This document shows positions 33,521-44,941 of a stretch of DNA of 64,000 bases, piece by piece (the stretch's first letter is position 1; each line of letters opens with the position of its first letter). The position numbers and the translations under genes were made by a program. The stretch spans positions 307,498,666 to 307,562,665 of the forward strand of contig CM057009.1 in the NCBI GenBank assembly GCA_029891345.1, in the 5' to 3' direction. Source of the stretch: Dryococelus australis (lineage: Eukaryota; Arthropoda; Insecta; Phasmatodea; Phasmatidae). The notes under the pieces are model-generated. The model was given only the letters and a program-made list of their open reading frames with translations, was not told the origin of the DNA and did not search any database.

Positions 33521-33985
33521 CCAGGTTAGATTTCCTGGCCACTCGAGCTGTAGTTCGAGGGATGAACACCGCGCCGCGCTAGTCCATTACCGTGGCGTGA
33601 GCGCGGGGGATGTAGGCGGCGTTGTCACGTTGTCATCTACCCTCTCTCTCACTCATATTCCATCTCTGCCACACCCAGTCCTAACTCCGCAACAGTAGAA
33701 CGTGTTCTGAATGTCTGCTTACCCACACGCTGGGACAGACAAGATAGCGGACATCCCAAGTGCCTATCTCAATTCGTATATATCCGTTTACGAAAATAAT
33801 ACTAGTTCTGTATAACATATATATATGAACAAAATGAAACTTAATGTAAGCCGAAGTAATGGGAAACGTTGCACATTACTCAAGCAGTCATAATAAAAGA
33901 ATAAACACCACTTTATAAAATATGCGATAACTGTGTATTTACGTACTATATATACATACATACCTTATCACACGTACATACTGTA
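33521..33985. other. Unassigned DNA with a GC-rich patch
   Basis: The part 33530-33690 is GC-rich (CACCGCGCCGCGCTAG, GTGAGCGCGGGGGATGTAGG) and unlike its surroundings; it begins where the 283-bp repeat stops. It may be a fragment of another mobile element. No gene seen. Confidence 0.35.
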
Positions 33986-34066
33986 AGAGGTTTGTGTAGC
34001 TCAGTGAGTTAGTGCGCATCTGTACCCTACATAACTGTAGGTTATAGAGACCAAATCTTCTACAAT
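33986..34066 (+). pseudogene. tRNA-like sequence
   Basis: The box-A-like TAGCTCAGTGAGTTAGTGCG (about 33998-34017) is well preserved, as in many tRNA genes and SINE heads. The downstream box-B-like GGTTATAGAGACC (about 34040) departs from GGTTCGANTCC. A decayed tRNA gene or SINE head; it is unlikely to be a functional tRNA. Confidence 0.4.
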
Positions 34067-35129
34067 TAACGACATTTTTAGGTGACACATTATGGCTGTT
34101 TATAACTTATTTTATAGTTAAAAAATGTTTATTTCTAGAATATCTTTGTCTACAAGTAAAATTACGCAAGTACCAGCACAGTACAATCGACTAGCAGTGG
34201 TAGTTTGCTAATCACATCGATTGGTTTATAAAGTAGATAATTTGAACTGTATAGAGTGAGTAATGTTAACAGGCACACATGAATGCCTTAAGTTTATTAT
34301 TGTAAGAGTTCTGTCTTCTTTTGGCCTTATAACAGTAAAAGAGTGTTCCATTACCGAGAGCACAAGATTGACTATTGTGCTTATTAAAGTTATACATTTA
34401 AAAACAAGGGTGTAGCTGGAATGGGAAGTGATATATTGGGACATATCCCCCCGCCGAAATGAAAATAAACGTTGAAAACCAAATTACAAGTTTTATTTTA
34501 TTTTAATTCAAGGATTATGTGATCTTTCTTGAACATGAAGAATATTTATAGCATTTTGTGGTTCCATATAAATGTGTACATGAACTCATTGGCTATAAAT
34601 AATTATGTAACTATAAATCTATATTAATAAATAAAGAGGCAGTGTTTGTAACTTTGTGTGTTTGTGTGTTTGGATGTAGGAGGTAATCTTCGAAACTACT
34701 CAACCGATTTTAAAAATTCTTTCACTAGTAGAATGCTACGTTATCACTGAGTGTCATAGGCTATATTTTATTTTAAAAATCAATAGGGATCCCTACTAAA
34801 ACTCCAATAATGTAACCCAAAGTGTAAATAAATGACCTATAAAATTCCTTACATTGCGTGCGCTGCGAAAACTATTGATGATAGAACAAAATAATGTACT
34901 ACGGCTTTGCAGAACACATCATTATCTACAAAAAGTGTCGTGACACCATATGTCTAACTATTATAGTTATGTCACAACAACTATTTTTTTTTTTTGAAAA
35001 ACTGAATTGAAACGCCGCCGCTAGAAAAGACACTTTATTTGTACCTTGGTATTAATCCTTATCAAAATAAATTACTTCACTTTCAAGACTGGTTCAGGAC
35101 CTGTATATTACTTTTTGAATTATTGGGAA

Positions 35130-35624
35130 ACATGTTAGGAGGGCTTATATTCCTTAACAGCATGATAGGAGTACCGACTTTTAATGATAGTTCGTGAGGT
35201 GGCAAGCCAGAAGGATTAAGCGAATTTAGAAAATCTTGAGGAGAGTGGACGACATCGTCAACATTGGTGACTGTGTCAATCGACTTATAGGTTTTGACTT
35301 GGCCGGGAACTCTTTGTATAATGAGATTGTTGATTTCATAGACAGTGTCGTTCCTAGGCGATACTATTGCCCTGGAACACAACCAGTGAAAGTCGCCTAG
35401 AAACGACACTGTCAATGAACTCAACAATCTCATCATACAAAGAATTCCCGGCCAAGTCAAAACCTATAAGTCGATTGATACAGTCACCAATGTTGACGAT
35501 GTCGTCCACTCTCCTCAAGATTTTCTAAATTCGCTTAATCCTTCTGGCTTGCCACCTCGCGAACTATCATTAAAAGTCGGTACTCCTATCATGCTTTTAA
35601 GGAATATAAGCCCTCCTAACATGT
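35130..35624. repeat. 232-bp inverted repeat with 31-bp spacer inside the Helitron
   Basis: Arms 35130-35361 and 35393-35624 are reverse complements, with about eight mismatches counted by eye. Both encode the same stretch of the helicase (N-D-T-V near the spacer, L-K-V-G-T-P-I-M-L-L-R at the outer ends). The right arm continues into the downstream helicase; the left arm reads on the minus strand into the spacer. A transcript would form a long hairpin. Confidence 0.9.
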
Positions 35625-36052
35625 GTAATGGCACAAGATTGCTCATTAAAGACTTGAAAGAAAATTTGATTGTCGCGACCATCCTCACCGGTCCAGCAGC
35701 CGGCCAGCTGGCAAACATCCCGAGGATTCCCATGATTCCCACGGATTTGCCAATATCTTTCAAACGGTTGCAATTTCCCGTAAAAACATCGTTCCCAATT
35801 ACTATTAATAAGTCCCAGGGTCAAACTTCCTCTTTGGTTGGAATCGACCTACGAAAAGAGTGTTTTTCCCATGGCCAACTATATGTTGGTTTATCACGAG
35901 TTGGAAGTCCCTATAAACAGTACATTTTGCTACCAAACAATAACAGGACGTCAAACATTGTCCACAGAGAATGTCTTAGCAATAACATATTAAATACTTC
36001 TATCGCAGATAAATTGCATTGTTATATAATGTATATTAATATGAAAAATTAA
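35393..36052 (+). pseudogene. Helitron helicase (Pif1-like) C-terminal fragment
   Basis: The C-terminal part of the 5'-3' helicase that unwinds DNA during Helitron transposition. It is open from before 35549 to the stop at 36050. Motifs: T-P-I-M-L-L-R-N (near 35580), G-T-R-L (near 35630), I-T-I-N-K-S-Q-G-Q-T (near 35800, a helicase C-terminal motif) and Y-V-G-L-S-R-V (near 35883). The N-terminal helicase motifs (Walker A and B) are missing and a frame break occurs near 35400-35450, so it cannot act as a helicase. Confidence 0.85.
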
Positions 36053-36342
36053 AAAAAAAAAAATAAAATCAAATAAAAATAGCAAAAAAACTTTAAATTA
36101 TAAATTATTTAATTAATTATTAAATTACAATGTGCTTTTTTTTTAATGCTTTAGGAGAGTTTACCCAACCTAATTAACGCCGGGTTAAGTAGTTTTTAAA
36201 TCTTAATTGCACCCGTGCGAAGATGGGGCGGGTCGCTAGTTTGTAATAAAACAGGTTTTGTATTTTGTTCAAAAATAGAAATATGAAAGTTCCCTCTCCC
36301 CCATCACCTCCCTAAAGCTGTACATTCATAGCTACGCCCTTG

Positions 36343-39300
36343 TTTAAATAAACTAATCGAATCTTCACTTGCTGTATGAATTAACACTCCTTGTTATGAA
36401 GATGATCGAACATGTTATCAAATATATTTCGTTAGTATAGTATAATCGTGAAAACAACATGAGTGGTCGTTAACGATACAATTACTTATTCAGTCAATAA
36501 ACCTTGCCCCCCCCCGAATAAAACTACTCTTAGGAAAATTAAATTATAATGATGTAAATACGTCAAAAAGTTAGCACACAAGAATGCCCTACTGTCACAA
36601 ATCATTCCAATTTTTACATAGTGTTCGTAAATTGCTGTCATTGTCCATTTGTAGGCTAGTAGACGACAAACATTCCAGAATACACGAAAAACTTTTAAAA
36701 CAATCAAGATATTTAATAATATTTCTCTTATTCTTGGTAACAACTGTACACTATGGACAGAGAAATGTATTGATTCAACTGCGTTTAAACACAGCTGCAC
36801 ACCGTAATGCAGCGTAAGCGGCGACGTGTGAAGTAAAGCTGGGTTTACAATAGAAATATGTAAGCATTATATTATGCGTTAAGATCTGTGCAGAAGAAAT
36901 GTGTGTGCGTTCCCTTATGTTTTGGTTCCCAGTGGAACTTATCAGGTCGTGTGCGTTGGTGGGATTTCCTTAAGTATTGAAAGAAATAGTTGTATTTTAT
37001 ATCTATGGAAATAATTTCTAGGCTACGACCAAGCAGTCTGTGTTGTTAGCGGGAAACTGTTATTTAGAGTAATGTAAGTATATAATAATGTGACAAAGGC
37101 ATGTGTGTGTGTGTGCACATGTTGACGATTATATTTGTTCACAAATAATAAGTTTCTCTGATAGCAAATGTCGGTTTTGAAGTATGATCTTCTTCAATAT
37201 GGTTTTTATACGAGGATGTGCTAGGAGCAAAAGTAATCATGACAGGCTTGCTGCTTGTTCCCATTATCTGGAATTAAGAATAATACTAATTAATTAAAAA
37301 CGGAAGGTTTTGCACAAAAAACTCAGTTTTTGGAGTGCCGTTGTGGGAAAACGGAAGAAGGGGGAGGGAGAGGACCCCCTCACTGATCCACCATCCTTCG
37401 TCTTCGAACCCCCCCCCCCCCCTTCATCGGGCCGGCAAGAGACCCCATCCCCCCAGGGAGGAGTTTGAGTGACAAGGAGGGTAAGATTTCTATTTTGTGG
37501 GATTGTGGTGCGTCTCATATTTCACCTTTTTGAGCCTCTGTATGGTGAAGCCAGTATGAGCATGCCCTCCTTTGTAAGGGAGGGGGGGGGGTGGCAGGGA
37601 AAATTGTCTATTCCTCTTTTCATTCGCTGTATTCGGTCTGGATGACACATATTTGACCGATTTTCTTCACATTTGGGGGAGGGTTGCCTTTCCGTTCCCT
37701 GACCTCTCCCCATGGGCAGTTAGGCCCTTCGTAGGCCTTACGCCTTAGGTCTTAAGTCTTATGTTTTAAGTCTTAAGTTTTAAGTATCATGTATTATGTC
37801 GTATTTTCAACATAATTGCCATTGCATGTCGGGATGTGCGAGCGAGCACCGATAGGCTGGAACGAGACGACAGTGCACCATAAATACTCATTCATACGGT
37901 TACCTGCTCCATCTATGGTGTCTCAGCCCACGGTTTCCGCGGGCCCGACCCCTGGTTAAAACATTAATGGGAAACTGCAAATACAGAAGACGTGTTTCTG
38001 TATGGCAGAGAAGCACCTACTGCGTTATTCCAAAATGCATTAAGTTTTGTATTGTAAACGTAGGCCGTGTTCGAAATGGCAGATTGTGTTGACAAAATGA
38101 TCACGAGACCCGATTGAGTATACAAACATTCTGACGTATTTAGAAAATTGGTATTTCGTATCTTGTATACAACGATGTTAGCAAAAATACAAAATGACAA
38201 AATCAGCGTCATGTTGGTTTTGACATTCAAAACACATGCTCGGATGCATACGTAAAACGTCGTTTAAAACAAATAACTGCTCTTAAAATATACTAGACAT
38301 GTTGTAAAAAGAAAGTAAGTGTTGTGCTTTGTTTATATATTTCGTAAAACATGTTTTATTTCAAGTCGTTATTGGATATTATAATATTTTCTTGTTCATT
38401 CACATATTCGCAGCATTCCAGCGATGGCTGTAGAAATATTACTACCATTTTAGCATTCAATTTATATAAAACGAATTTTCACTGTTAATGTAAGAATCTG
38501 TTGCCGCGAGTGCTAAACAAGTGACGGTCGACAACGTCCGGATTGCAACCTACGAAATGACACATTACAAAATAACGAATTTGTCCTTTCGGGCACGGCC
38601 TTAGCTTGTTGAATATTAATGATTGGCACCGAGTCATTGCATTCAACCGATCTTTAGTGTAGAAATAGTTATATTTTGTAATGTACCTAGTCTGACATAT
38701 AAAATTGCGACTCTCTTTGTTATGTCTACTTTTCATGCGTTCGTTAGTGTTAACATTACTAATAAACACTACAGTGTCAACTTTTTCGCACTGTTAAGAG
38801 TCCGAGGTTTCAGTATAGAATATATATTGTTGTACTACGTTACACTTGTGCAAATGTAAATACACACAGCTGCCAACTTTTCAGACAATATCCACTAATG
38901 CATATCATTCCTGTAAACTTGGATCTTACAGAGACGACAGTTGTATTGGCGCTTTAAAACAAATATGTGTTAGAGCTGAGCCTTATACGTGATCAATAAT
39001 GCCCTTTTCCCGCATTGTGCATAATGTTTTATGCTTAATGAAATGCATATTCATACAGTGTTCGCATTCGTCTACGTACGTAAATGTTTTACATGTCTTG
39101 GGAAATAACATACGCACGTACACTGGGAAACGTAAGCGTGCACGTCTCGCGCCCTTTCAGGTTATTACCTACTAATTTTAAAATAAATTTATATGTAGTT
39201 AGTAATACCTATTCCTAATATCTCTTTTCATAAAGAGTGGAATGGAAGCCTTGACTTTCTAGACACGCCACTGAACAAAGTTATTTACAATGTATACTCT

Positions 39301-40534
39301 TTAACCGCAAATGATCTTGAAGTGCCGGGATAAACATAGCCAGTTTTCTTCGTGATTTGTTGTAAACCGGGCGTGGTATTGAATTTATAGTTACTATGTA
39401 GAGCTGTGAGTACACTTCCAAAGTTTTTACAAGGCAAGGAATGGATGAGTGAAAACGTTATATCAAAATGCGACATTTAATTTTTATTCATACCAATATT
39501 AGTGTTAGAAGAAAATTAAGCTATAGTTGTTACCAGTTTTAATGATACATTACCGATAACTGCGTTTACTGACTCATATGTATGTTCACTCCTTTCTTGT
39601 AAAAATATCTATGATTGGTTAATAGGAACACTTTCATTGTCATTCGCTTTCTAGCTACAGCTCCTAATGGGTTGATAATTCTAAATATATGCGCCTACGT
39701 TCCAGCACATACTCAGTATGTGTTTTCCGTCAAAATGCTTGTTCAGAAGCTTATCAGCTAACTAATTGCTTGCTGTAAGGGATGCAAATAAGTATGCCTG
39801 TTTGAATGTATTACGTATCGAGCCGAGTGGAGTATTCTTATATACATAAGTGCATTCCTAGGTTCGGACCCAGCCTTAATGACACTTGAATGGATACATT
39901 GAACCTACTGATTATTTGCACGGACAGCCACCTTTGTAGTAGATCACAACCCCAAACTGTAAAATATTGCGTTCAATTGTAGACCGTCGTACGTTTAACA
40001 TATATTTCTCCACTATTGGACAATTATTTTCTGTTAATTTGCTTTCACATAAGAAAATGAATGAAAAGTTTTCTATGATGTACGACATCATTCATGATTA
40101 ATATGAAGGTTGTAATAGTGAATGTAACAGTAGGTATATTCGTATTTTATCATGAACACCTAAACTATAGTAAAATAAGAGATTATAATTAAAAACAATG
40201 ACAGTTATATATTTACGATAATTCATCATCGCAAAGGTAAATAAAACCAAACAGTAGTTGATATCACTGTATATTTCCGCAAACACATAATTCTACGACA
40301 TAAACGAAACACATGCCATGGTCGCCACTAGTAAATCATAAGTTGGGTATACACAACTACTACGAATGTTGGTAACTCGCGTGTGACAGGCTCGCCTCTG
40401 GCAGATCTTGAACGAACACGTGGGTGAGCCGAGACCAGGGCGCAGTTCGCGGCTGCCGAATTGGCAACACCGCGCGGATGACGTCGTCGAGAACACTAGC
40501 GCTCCTATGGATCATTAGCGGAACTAACACATAA
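36343..40534. other. Long unassigned stretch, no gene recognised
   Basis: AT-rich overall with local GC-rich patches (37330-37720, with G and C homopolymer runs; 37830-37960; 40360-40500). Open frames of 60-104 codons occur on both strands but none resembles a known protein or forms a plausible exon chain. A degenerate 7-bp repeat lies at 37730-37806. This may be intron or intergenic host DNA. Confidence 0.4.
37730..37806. repeat. Degenerate heptamer array (GTCTTAA-like)
   Basis: About ten consecutive 7-bp steps: variants of GCCTTAG, GTCTTAA, GTCTTAT and GTTTTAA, then GTATCAT, GTATTAT. It is not a known arthropod telomere repeat (TTAGG). Confidence 0.7.
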
Positions 40535-41620
40535 AACTGGTTAGACTTTTTCCTATTCCATTGCCACTCTAGTGTACATCTTTACTCAATGGTAATAGGT
40601 TCTGCAACCATACAAAATTAAGATGGAATTTTTTCCGTCAATAAATTATAATGAGCCAAAATATTTATTCAGCCACCATTTAGAAAATAAGAGCCTGGCC
40701 TACATAAAACGTACCAGTTTATACCACCTGCTGTATAACTATTCGTTTGCCAAATTTGAAAGGAATCTGTCAATTGTTTCTCGAGATATGACAAAAAAAC
40801 TTTATTTACTGGCATGGCACTCCTTTACTAAATGGCGGACAAAAGATGCTCTACGTACATACAGTTGATTGTTGTAATATTTACTGACAGTAAACAAAGT
40901 TTAGTTGAAATTGGTTACATGGTTTCGACGACATTGGTTACATGGTTTACCGAGTTGTCATAATAACCTCATTTATTCGTATTGCGCTCTTCTACAAAAT
41001 GACCAACAAAAGTGGTTATTTCTTGGTAAATATTACACTTGTAATATATATATTTTCAGTATATAAAGTTTGGTCGAAATTGGTTAAATGGTATGGTAAA
41101 TACACTAAAAAGATTAAAACAGTAGTATGGCCCCGTTTTGAAAATAAGTAACTAATCAATTTTAATTACTTACGTTTACATGGCCTACCATAGTATTTCT
41201 TACATGCCAAATTGTGTGAGGATTGTTTGAATAGTTTTCGAAATATATTGTAAAATATTTATTAATTAAATTAGCGATATTTTGCGAAATGGTGGACCAA
41301 CAAAAATATACATCTGATAATTTAATGCTTACGCAATTGTCTGCCAGCATACAAATTTTGGTTTAAATCGGTTGAACATTTACCGAGATGTCACATATCA
41401 CAGCAAGTTTTAAAATGGCCGCCATTTTGAAAGTAAGATCCCGACGTGGTCAAATACTATAAAAGTCACGTGTCCTTACTATGTATTATATGTGTACCAC
41501 GTTTGGTGGAATTCGCTTGAAGCGTTCAAAAACTGAAAGAGGAGAACACACATGCATACACACGCATACACAGACAGGAAAGTGACCTCATATGCCTTTC
41601 TTCGAAATGTAGGCAGTTTA
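40535..41620 (+). repeat. 283-bp dispersed repeat family, locus 4, with terminal module
   Basis: Units carry AAATGGCGGACAAAAG near 40830, a shorter unit with AAATGACCAACAAAAG near 40997, and AAATGGTGGACCAACAAAA near 41286. The last part is the terminal module also seen at locus 2: AAAATGGCCGCCATTTTGAA, AAGTCACGTGTCCTTAC, a CA-rich run and GCCTTTCTTCGAAATGTAGG (ending near 41615). One unit is shortened by about 110 bp. Confidence 0.85.
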
Positions 41621-42400
41621 TAAAAACATAAATTTAAAAGACAGATTTTTATAAATAACTAACCAGTTTGCTATAGCTTTAAGTTCCTTTTTAAAAAGTG
41701 ATAATGCAGTGATAATGCCTTAACAGTATCTGATAAATTTTTAGACATATGGCCTGATGTATCATTTAAGACGTGAAGAACAGTCCACTGCATTACTAAG
41801 AGACATCATAAATCCGTGTCATTCAAATGATTTAAGAAAAAAAGAGTAATCCGATCTGCAACGGTTTGTTCTTTGTGCAATATGTTTATAAACAAAAATA
41901 ACATACATATTCTAGTTACTGGAAGTGAGTCAGGAGGAAAATGAGTGAAATAATTTTACACTAGTGAGTATGAAATTTAATCAAGAACGCTGTTTTATAT
42001 TTTCCCCCGGAATACTAAAAAAAAAAGTATCCTAACAGAATAAATAAGTCTTGCAAAGTGATATTGCAAGATTTGACGCTCTGGTTTGCGATTTGATGCT
42101 TTGGTTTGCATATTTTTACAGCTCTATTCCACTTTTATAGGCCATAAAATTATATTCGTCTCTCTGCAATATTTCTCGCAATATTCCATCACAATACGAT
42201 GCTTATATAAACCGTTCCTTATTCGTTCCTTCCCTTTGGGCAATAAAATGGCAAATGCATAAAAAATATTACTGAAAGGTTTTCAGTAAAAGGCATATAT
42301 TTAATATAGTTTTCGGTATCTCTTACTATTACTGTTTCTTATCTTGTGTACAGACATTAAATTAAAATCTTAAATATATAAAGGAATTAAAAAAAAAAAA
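41621..42400. other. Unassigned AT-rich DNA
   Basis: No gene or repeat recognised. It separates the plus-oriented locus 4 from the open-frame region below. Confidence 0.4.
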
Positions 42401-42914
42401 AATTTCTTATCTTCGCAACACTTCAAACTTTGTTTCATTGATTCCTCGGCACGTGGTTTATGGCACCTACCATCAACTTGCGCCATGGCACAGAAATAAT
42501 TCAGCATATATCTTCTTGAAATTTTTTTGGAAGGAGTACAAGAAATATTCCTGATTAGCTTTATTTCAATTACTTGAGGAAGCCAAAACTCGACGAGGAT
42601 GCGGTGCGCAATCGTTCCTCTTTTAACTTGCAGCGTATGCCAGGTGCTAGAGAAATCACGCAAAACCTCAAATGCTAACACTTTAAATAGGATAATAAGA
42701 AACAAGCAACATTGGCTTGGAGGTGGCAGTAGAGTATAATGATGTCCTCTCCATTATAGAGCCTCGTCCGGCAGATCTCTGCTAGACTATCCAACTGATG
42801 CTTGGAACTCTCGTACCCGACGGATGGGTTCACATATGCCATTTCTACGTGAAAGGCCGGGCAGGGTGAATTGTGCGTCGGAATCACCTGCAACGCACGG
42901 AGGTATTTCATCAT
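42401..42914 (-). CDS. Two overlapping minus-strand open frames, hypothetical
   Basis: A 79-codon frame (42914-42675) overlaps a 111-codon frame (42705-42370). Together they span about 500 bp that are clearly less AT-rich than either side, which is why I list them. The translations (for example P-A-F-H-V-E-M-A-Y-V and M-L-N-Y-F-C-A-M-A-Q-V) do not resemble a family I know. A CAG|GTGATT on the minus strand near 42886 could be a splice donor. It could be a decayed host or transposon exon with one frameshift, or no gene at all. Confidence 0.25.
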
Positions 42915-43951
42915 TCGTATCCTATAGTCACTTCCAGTAGAAATGGCAATTAGCAGTTTGTCGAACTGAATAAGGAATAGCGATTGAATTCAATGAATCC
43001 ATCAATCGTATTTCTTAAAATAGCGTAAATATCCGTATTTATTCAAGTAATATTAATTTTGCGATTTGATTCCTTTCTAACCCACTCTCCGAAGGAAAGA
43101 AAGGCCTGTGAGATCACTTTCTTGTCTGGGCGTCTGTGTGCATGTATGCGTGTCTGTGCATGAGTGTGTCTCCCAAATATCAATTTTTAAACGCGTCAAC
43201 AGAATTTCACAAAAATAGGACCACATATAGCACTTAATAAGGAAACATGACATCTATTGTTTTAGACCACTCCAGGCACTTATTTTCAAAATGGAGGCCA
43301 TTTTAAATACTAGGACAATATGTCATATCTGAGAAACCATTCAAGCTATTTAAACTAACCTTTGTATGTTAGCAGCGCATCATGTAAGCATTGAATTTAG
43401 ACATTAATATTATTGTCTACCTGTCATTTTGGAAGATAGCACATTATGAAAAATAAAGTTTTCATGTTATATCTCGAAAATTACTTAACCAGTTCTCTGA
43501 AGATTTGACATGTAAGCAGTACTATGGCAGTCCATGTAAATATATGCGATTCAGATCGATGAGGCTCGTATTTTCAAATTGGCGGGCAAAACAAATATTT
43601 TAGGTTTCCTACATCTATATCATGAGACCAATTTCGACCAAATTTTGTATACTGACATTGATCTATTATATACATCATTTACAAAAACGAAAACACTTTA
43701 GTCAGCCATTTTATAAGATAGCACCATATGAATTAATAACTTTCTTAAGAAATATCTCGGGAAACAACTGAGAGATTCGTACCGAATTTAGTAGACATGT
43801 AGTTCTGAGGTAGATGATATTAACAGGTGTATTTTAAGTTGGTCAGATAGTTATTTTCAAAATGGCGGCCTAATAATTATTCTAGTATTGCATGATATAT
43901 CGTCGAAACCATGTAATCAATTCTAACTTAATTTTTATGCTGGAAGTAATA

Positions 43952-44501
43952 CAGAGTGTTCGGAAATTAAATATCCGAATTATAAAAAATAAAGTCGAAA
44001 ATATACGTGGCACTGTATACTTAAACGGAATATTAAAGGAGACATGTGGCTGGGAATATTGGGCTTTGAAAATTTATTTTCGCCGAAAGCCTTGTACACC
44101 ACATGCAAAGTCCGCAGCTGAAAAGTGACTCATGCTTTCAATGTGGCAGAGACGCATGCGAAATGCTGGCCGTCCTCGGTCTATGCGCTCAGTTCGGCTT
44201 GAGGAAGTGAAACGTCAACACATCAGCGACATACCCACCACTAGTACACGCTCCATTGCGCGCCAAATGGGCGTGTCCCATTCGACCGCGTGGGACGTAC
44301 TGCGGGTAAATCGCCGCCGTCCCTATCGCTGGCAAAAAGTACAGGGCATTTGGCGATAAATCCATTTTCAAAACCCAATTTTCACAGGATTATATCTTCT
44401 TTATATTCTGTTTAGGTATACAGTGTCCTGTATATTTTCAAATTTTATTTTATATAGAATCACCTACCGCAATTTGATCGTTTAGTTACCGAAAACTCCT
44501 G
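43952..44501 (+). mobile_element. Foldback element with helix-turn-helix transposase fragment, copy 1
   Basis: It starts CAGAGTGTTCGGAAATTAAA; the other end, read inward from 44501, is CAGGAGTTTTCGGTAACTAA. The inverted arms are diverged but extend about 150 bp each. TA at 43950-43951 and 44502-44503 is the target duplication, and removing the insert restores the 283-bp repeat (CTGGAAG-TA-TATTACAACC). TA duplications point to the Tc1/mariner group. The centre encodes a helix-turn-helix protein fragment. Confidence 0.85.
44132..44359 (+). pseudogene. Transposase N-terminal DNA-binding fragment (DUF4817-like)
   Basis: A 75-codon open frame with G-R-P-R-S, then T-S-T-R-S-I-A-R-Q-M-G-V-S-H-S-T and R-P-Y-R-W-Q-K-V-Q. 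The helix-turn-helix pattern (Q-M-G-V-S-H-S-T-A-W) and the following Y-W-Q-K-V-Q block are typical of the N-terminus of insect Tc1/mariner-type transposases. No catalytic DDE part exists: the sequence passes directly into the right inverted arm. A stop at 44126-44128 separates it from an upstream piece in the left arm. Confidence 0.75.
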
Positions 44502-44941
44502 TATATTACAACCATCAAATATGTCCACAAAAAGTCCCTTTTGATCACAATGTTGTAAGATAGCATCACTTGACCAATAAAAATTTTTATGCCCTACCTC
44601 CGGAAAAAAAAAAATGTTTCCACAAAATTTGGTAAACTAGTAGCACAATGGCAGGCCATGTAAACTGGCAGGTTTTATGTGGGTCAGGCACTTATTTTCA
44701 AAATGGCAGTCATATAAACGCTCTAGTTAAATATTTATATCTACGAAACTATGAAACAAATTTCAACTTAACTCTGTATGCTAGTATATAGTAGTAAACA
44801 TTATAACAATAACATTTGTCTATACAGAGTCTTATTTCTCCACCATTTTTTAAAAATGCCTCTCACGTAAAAATTAAGTTTCATGCGGTATACTGGGATA
44901 CGACCATCCGACTCCCACTAAATTTGGGGTGCAAATTTATG

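Larger units (their letters stand above)
34618..36239 (+). mobile_element. Non-autonomous Helitron with inverted helicase duplication
   Basis: It starts TCTATATTAATAAATAAAGA and ends GGGGCGGGTCGCTAG before T, with A before and T after, as for the first Helitron. The first 507 bp match that element's 5' module. The Rep region is absent; a 3' helicase fragment remains, its first part duplicated in inverted orientation. The last ~90 bp (from GGAGAGTTTACCCAACCTAA) are the shared 3' end. Confidence 0.9.
34405..36342. mobile_element. TIR element CAAGGGYGTAGCT, split by a Helitron
   Basis: The ends are inverted: CAAGGGTGTAGCTGGAATG at 34405 and, reading inward from 36342, CAAGGGCGTAGCTATGAATG. The flanks TTTAAAAA (34397-34404) and TTTAAATA (36343-36350) match at 7 of 8 bases, suggesting an 8-bp target duplication. 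The element's own DNA is about 34405-34617 plus 36240-36342 (roughly 315 bp), non-coding, with C-rich runs near each end. The Helitron 34618-36239 is inserted inside it. Confidence 0.65.
43085..44935 (-). repeat. 283-bp dispersed repeat family, locus 5, inverted
   Basis: The terminal module comes first on the plus strand (CTCCGAAGGAAAGAAAGGCC at 43089, TG-rich run, CATGACATCTATTGTTTTAG). Units follow with TTTTCAAAATGGNGGCC near 43287, 43573 and 43858, and near 44697 after removal of a 552-bp insertion, giving steps of about 285 bp. The foldback element 43952-44501 interrupts the third unit. This locus faces locus 4. Confidence 0.85.

Noticed and set aside
33986-34066. Functional tRNA gene
   Set aside because: The box-B region departs too far from consensus and no full cloverleaf could be drawn.
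35130-35624. Inverted repeat as a pure assembly or library artefact
   Set aside because: The arms differ at about eight positions and are enclosed in a Helitron with regular ends; an artefact would be identical. Long reads would still be needed for certainty.
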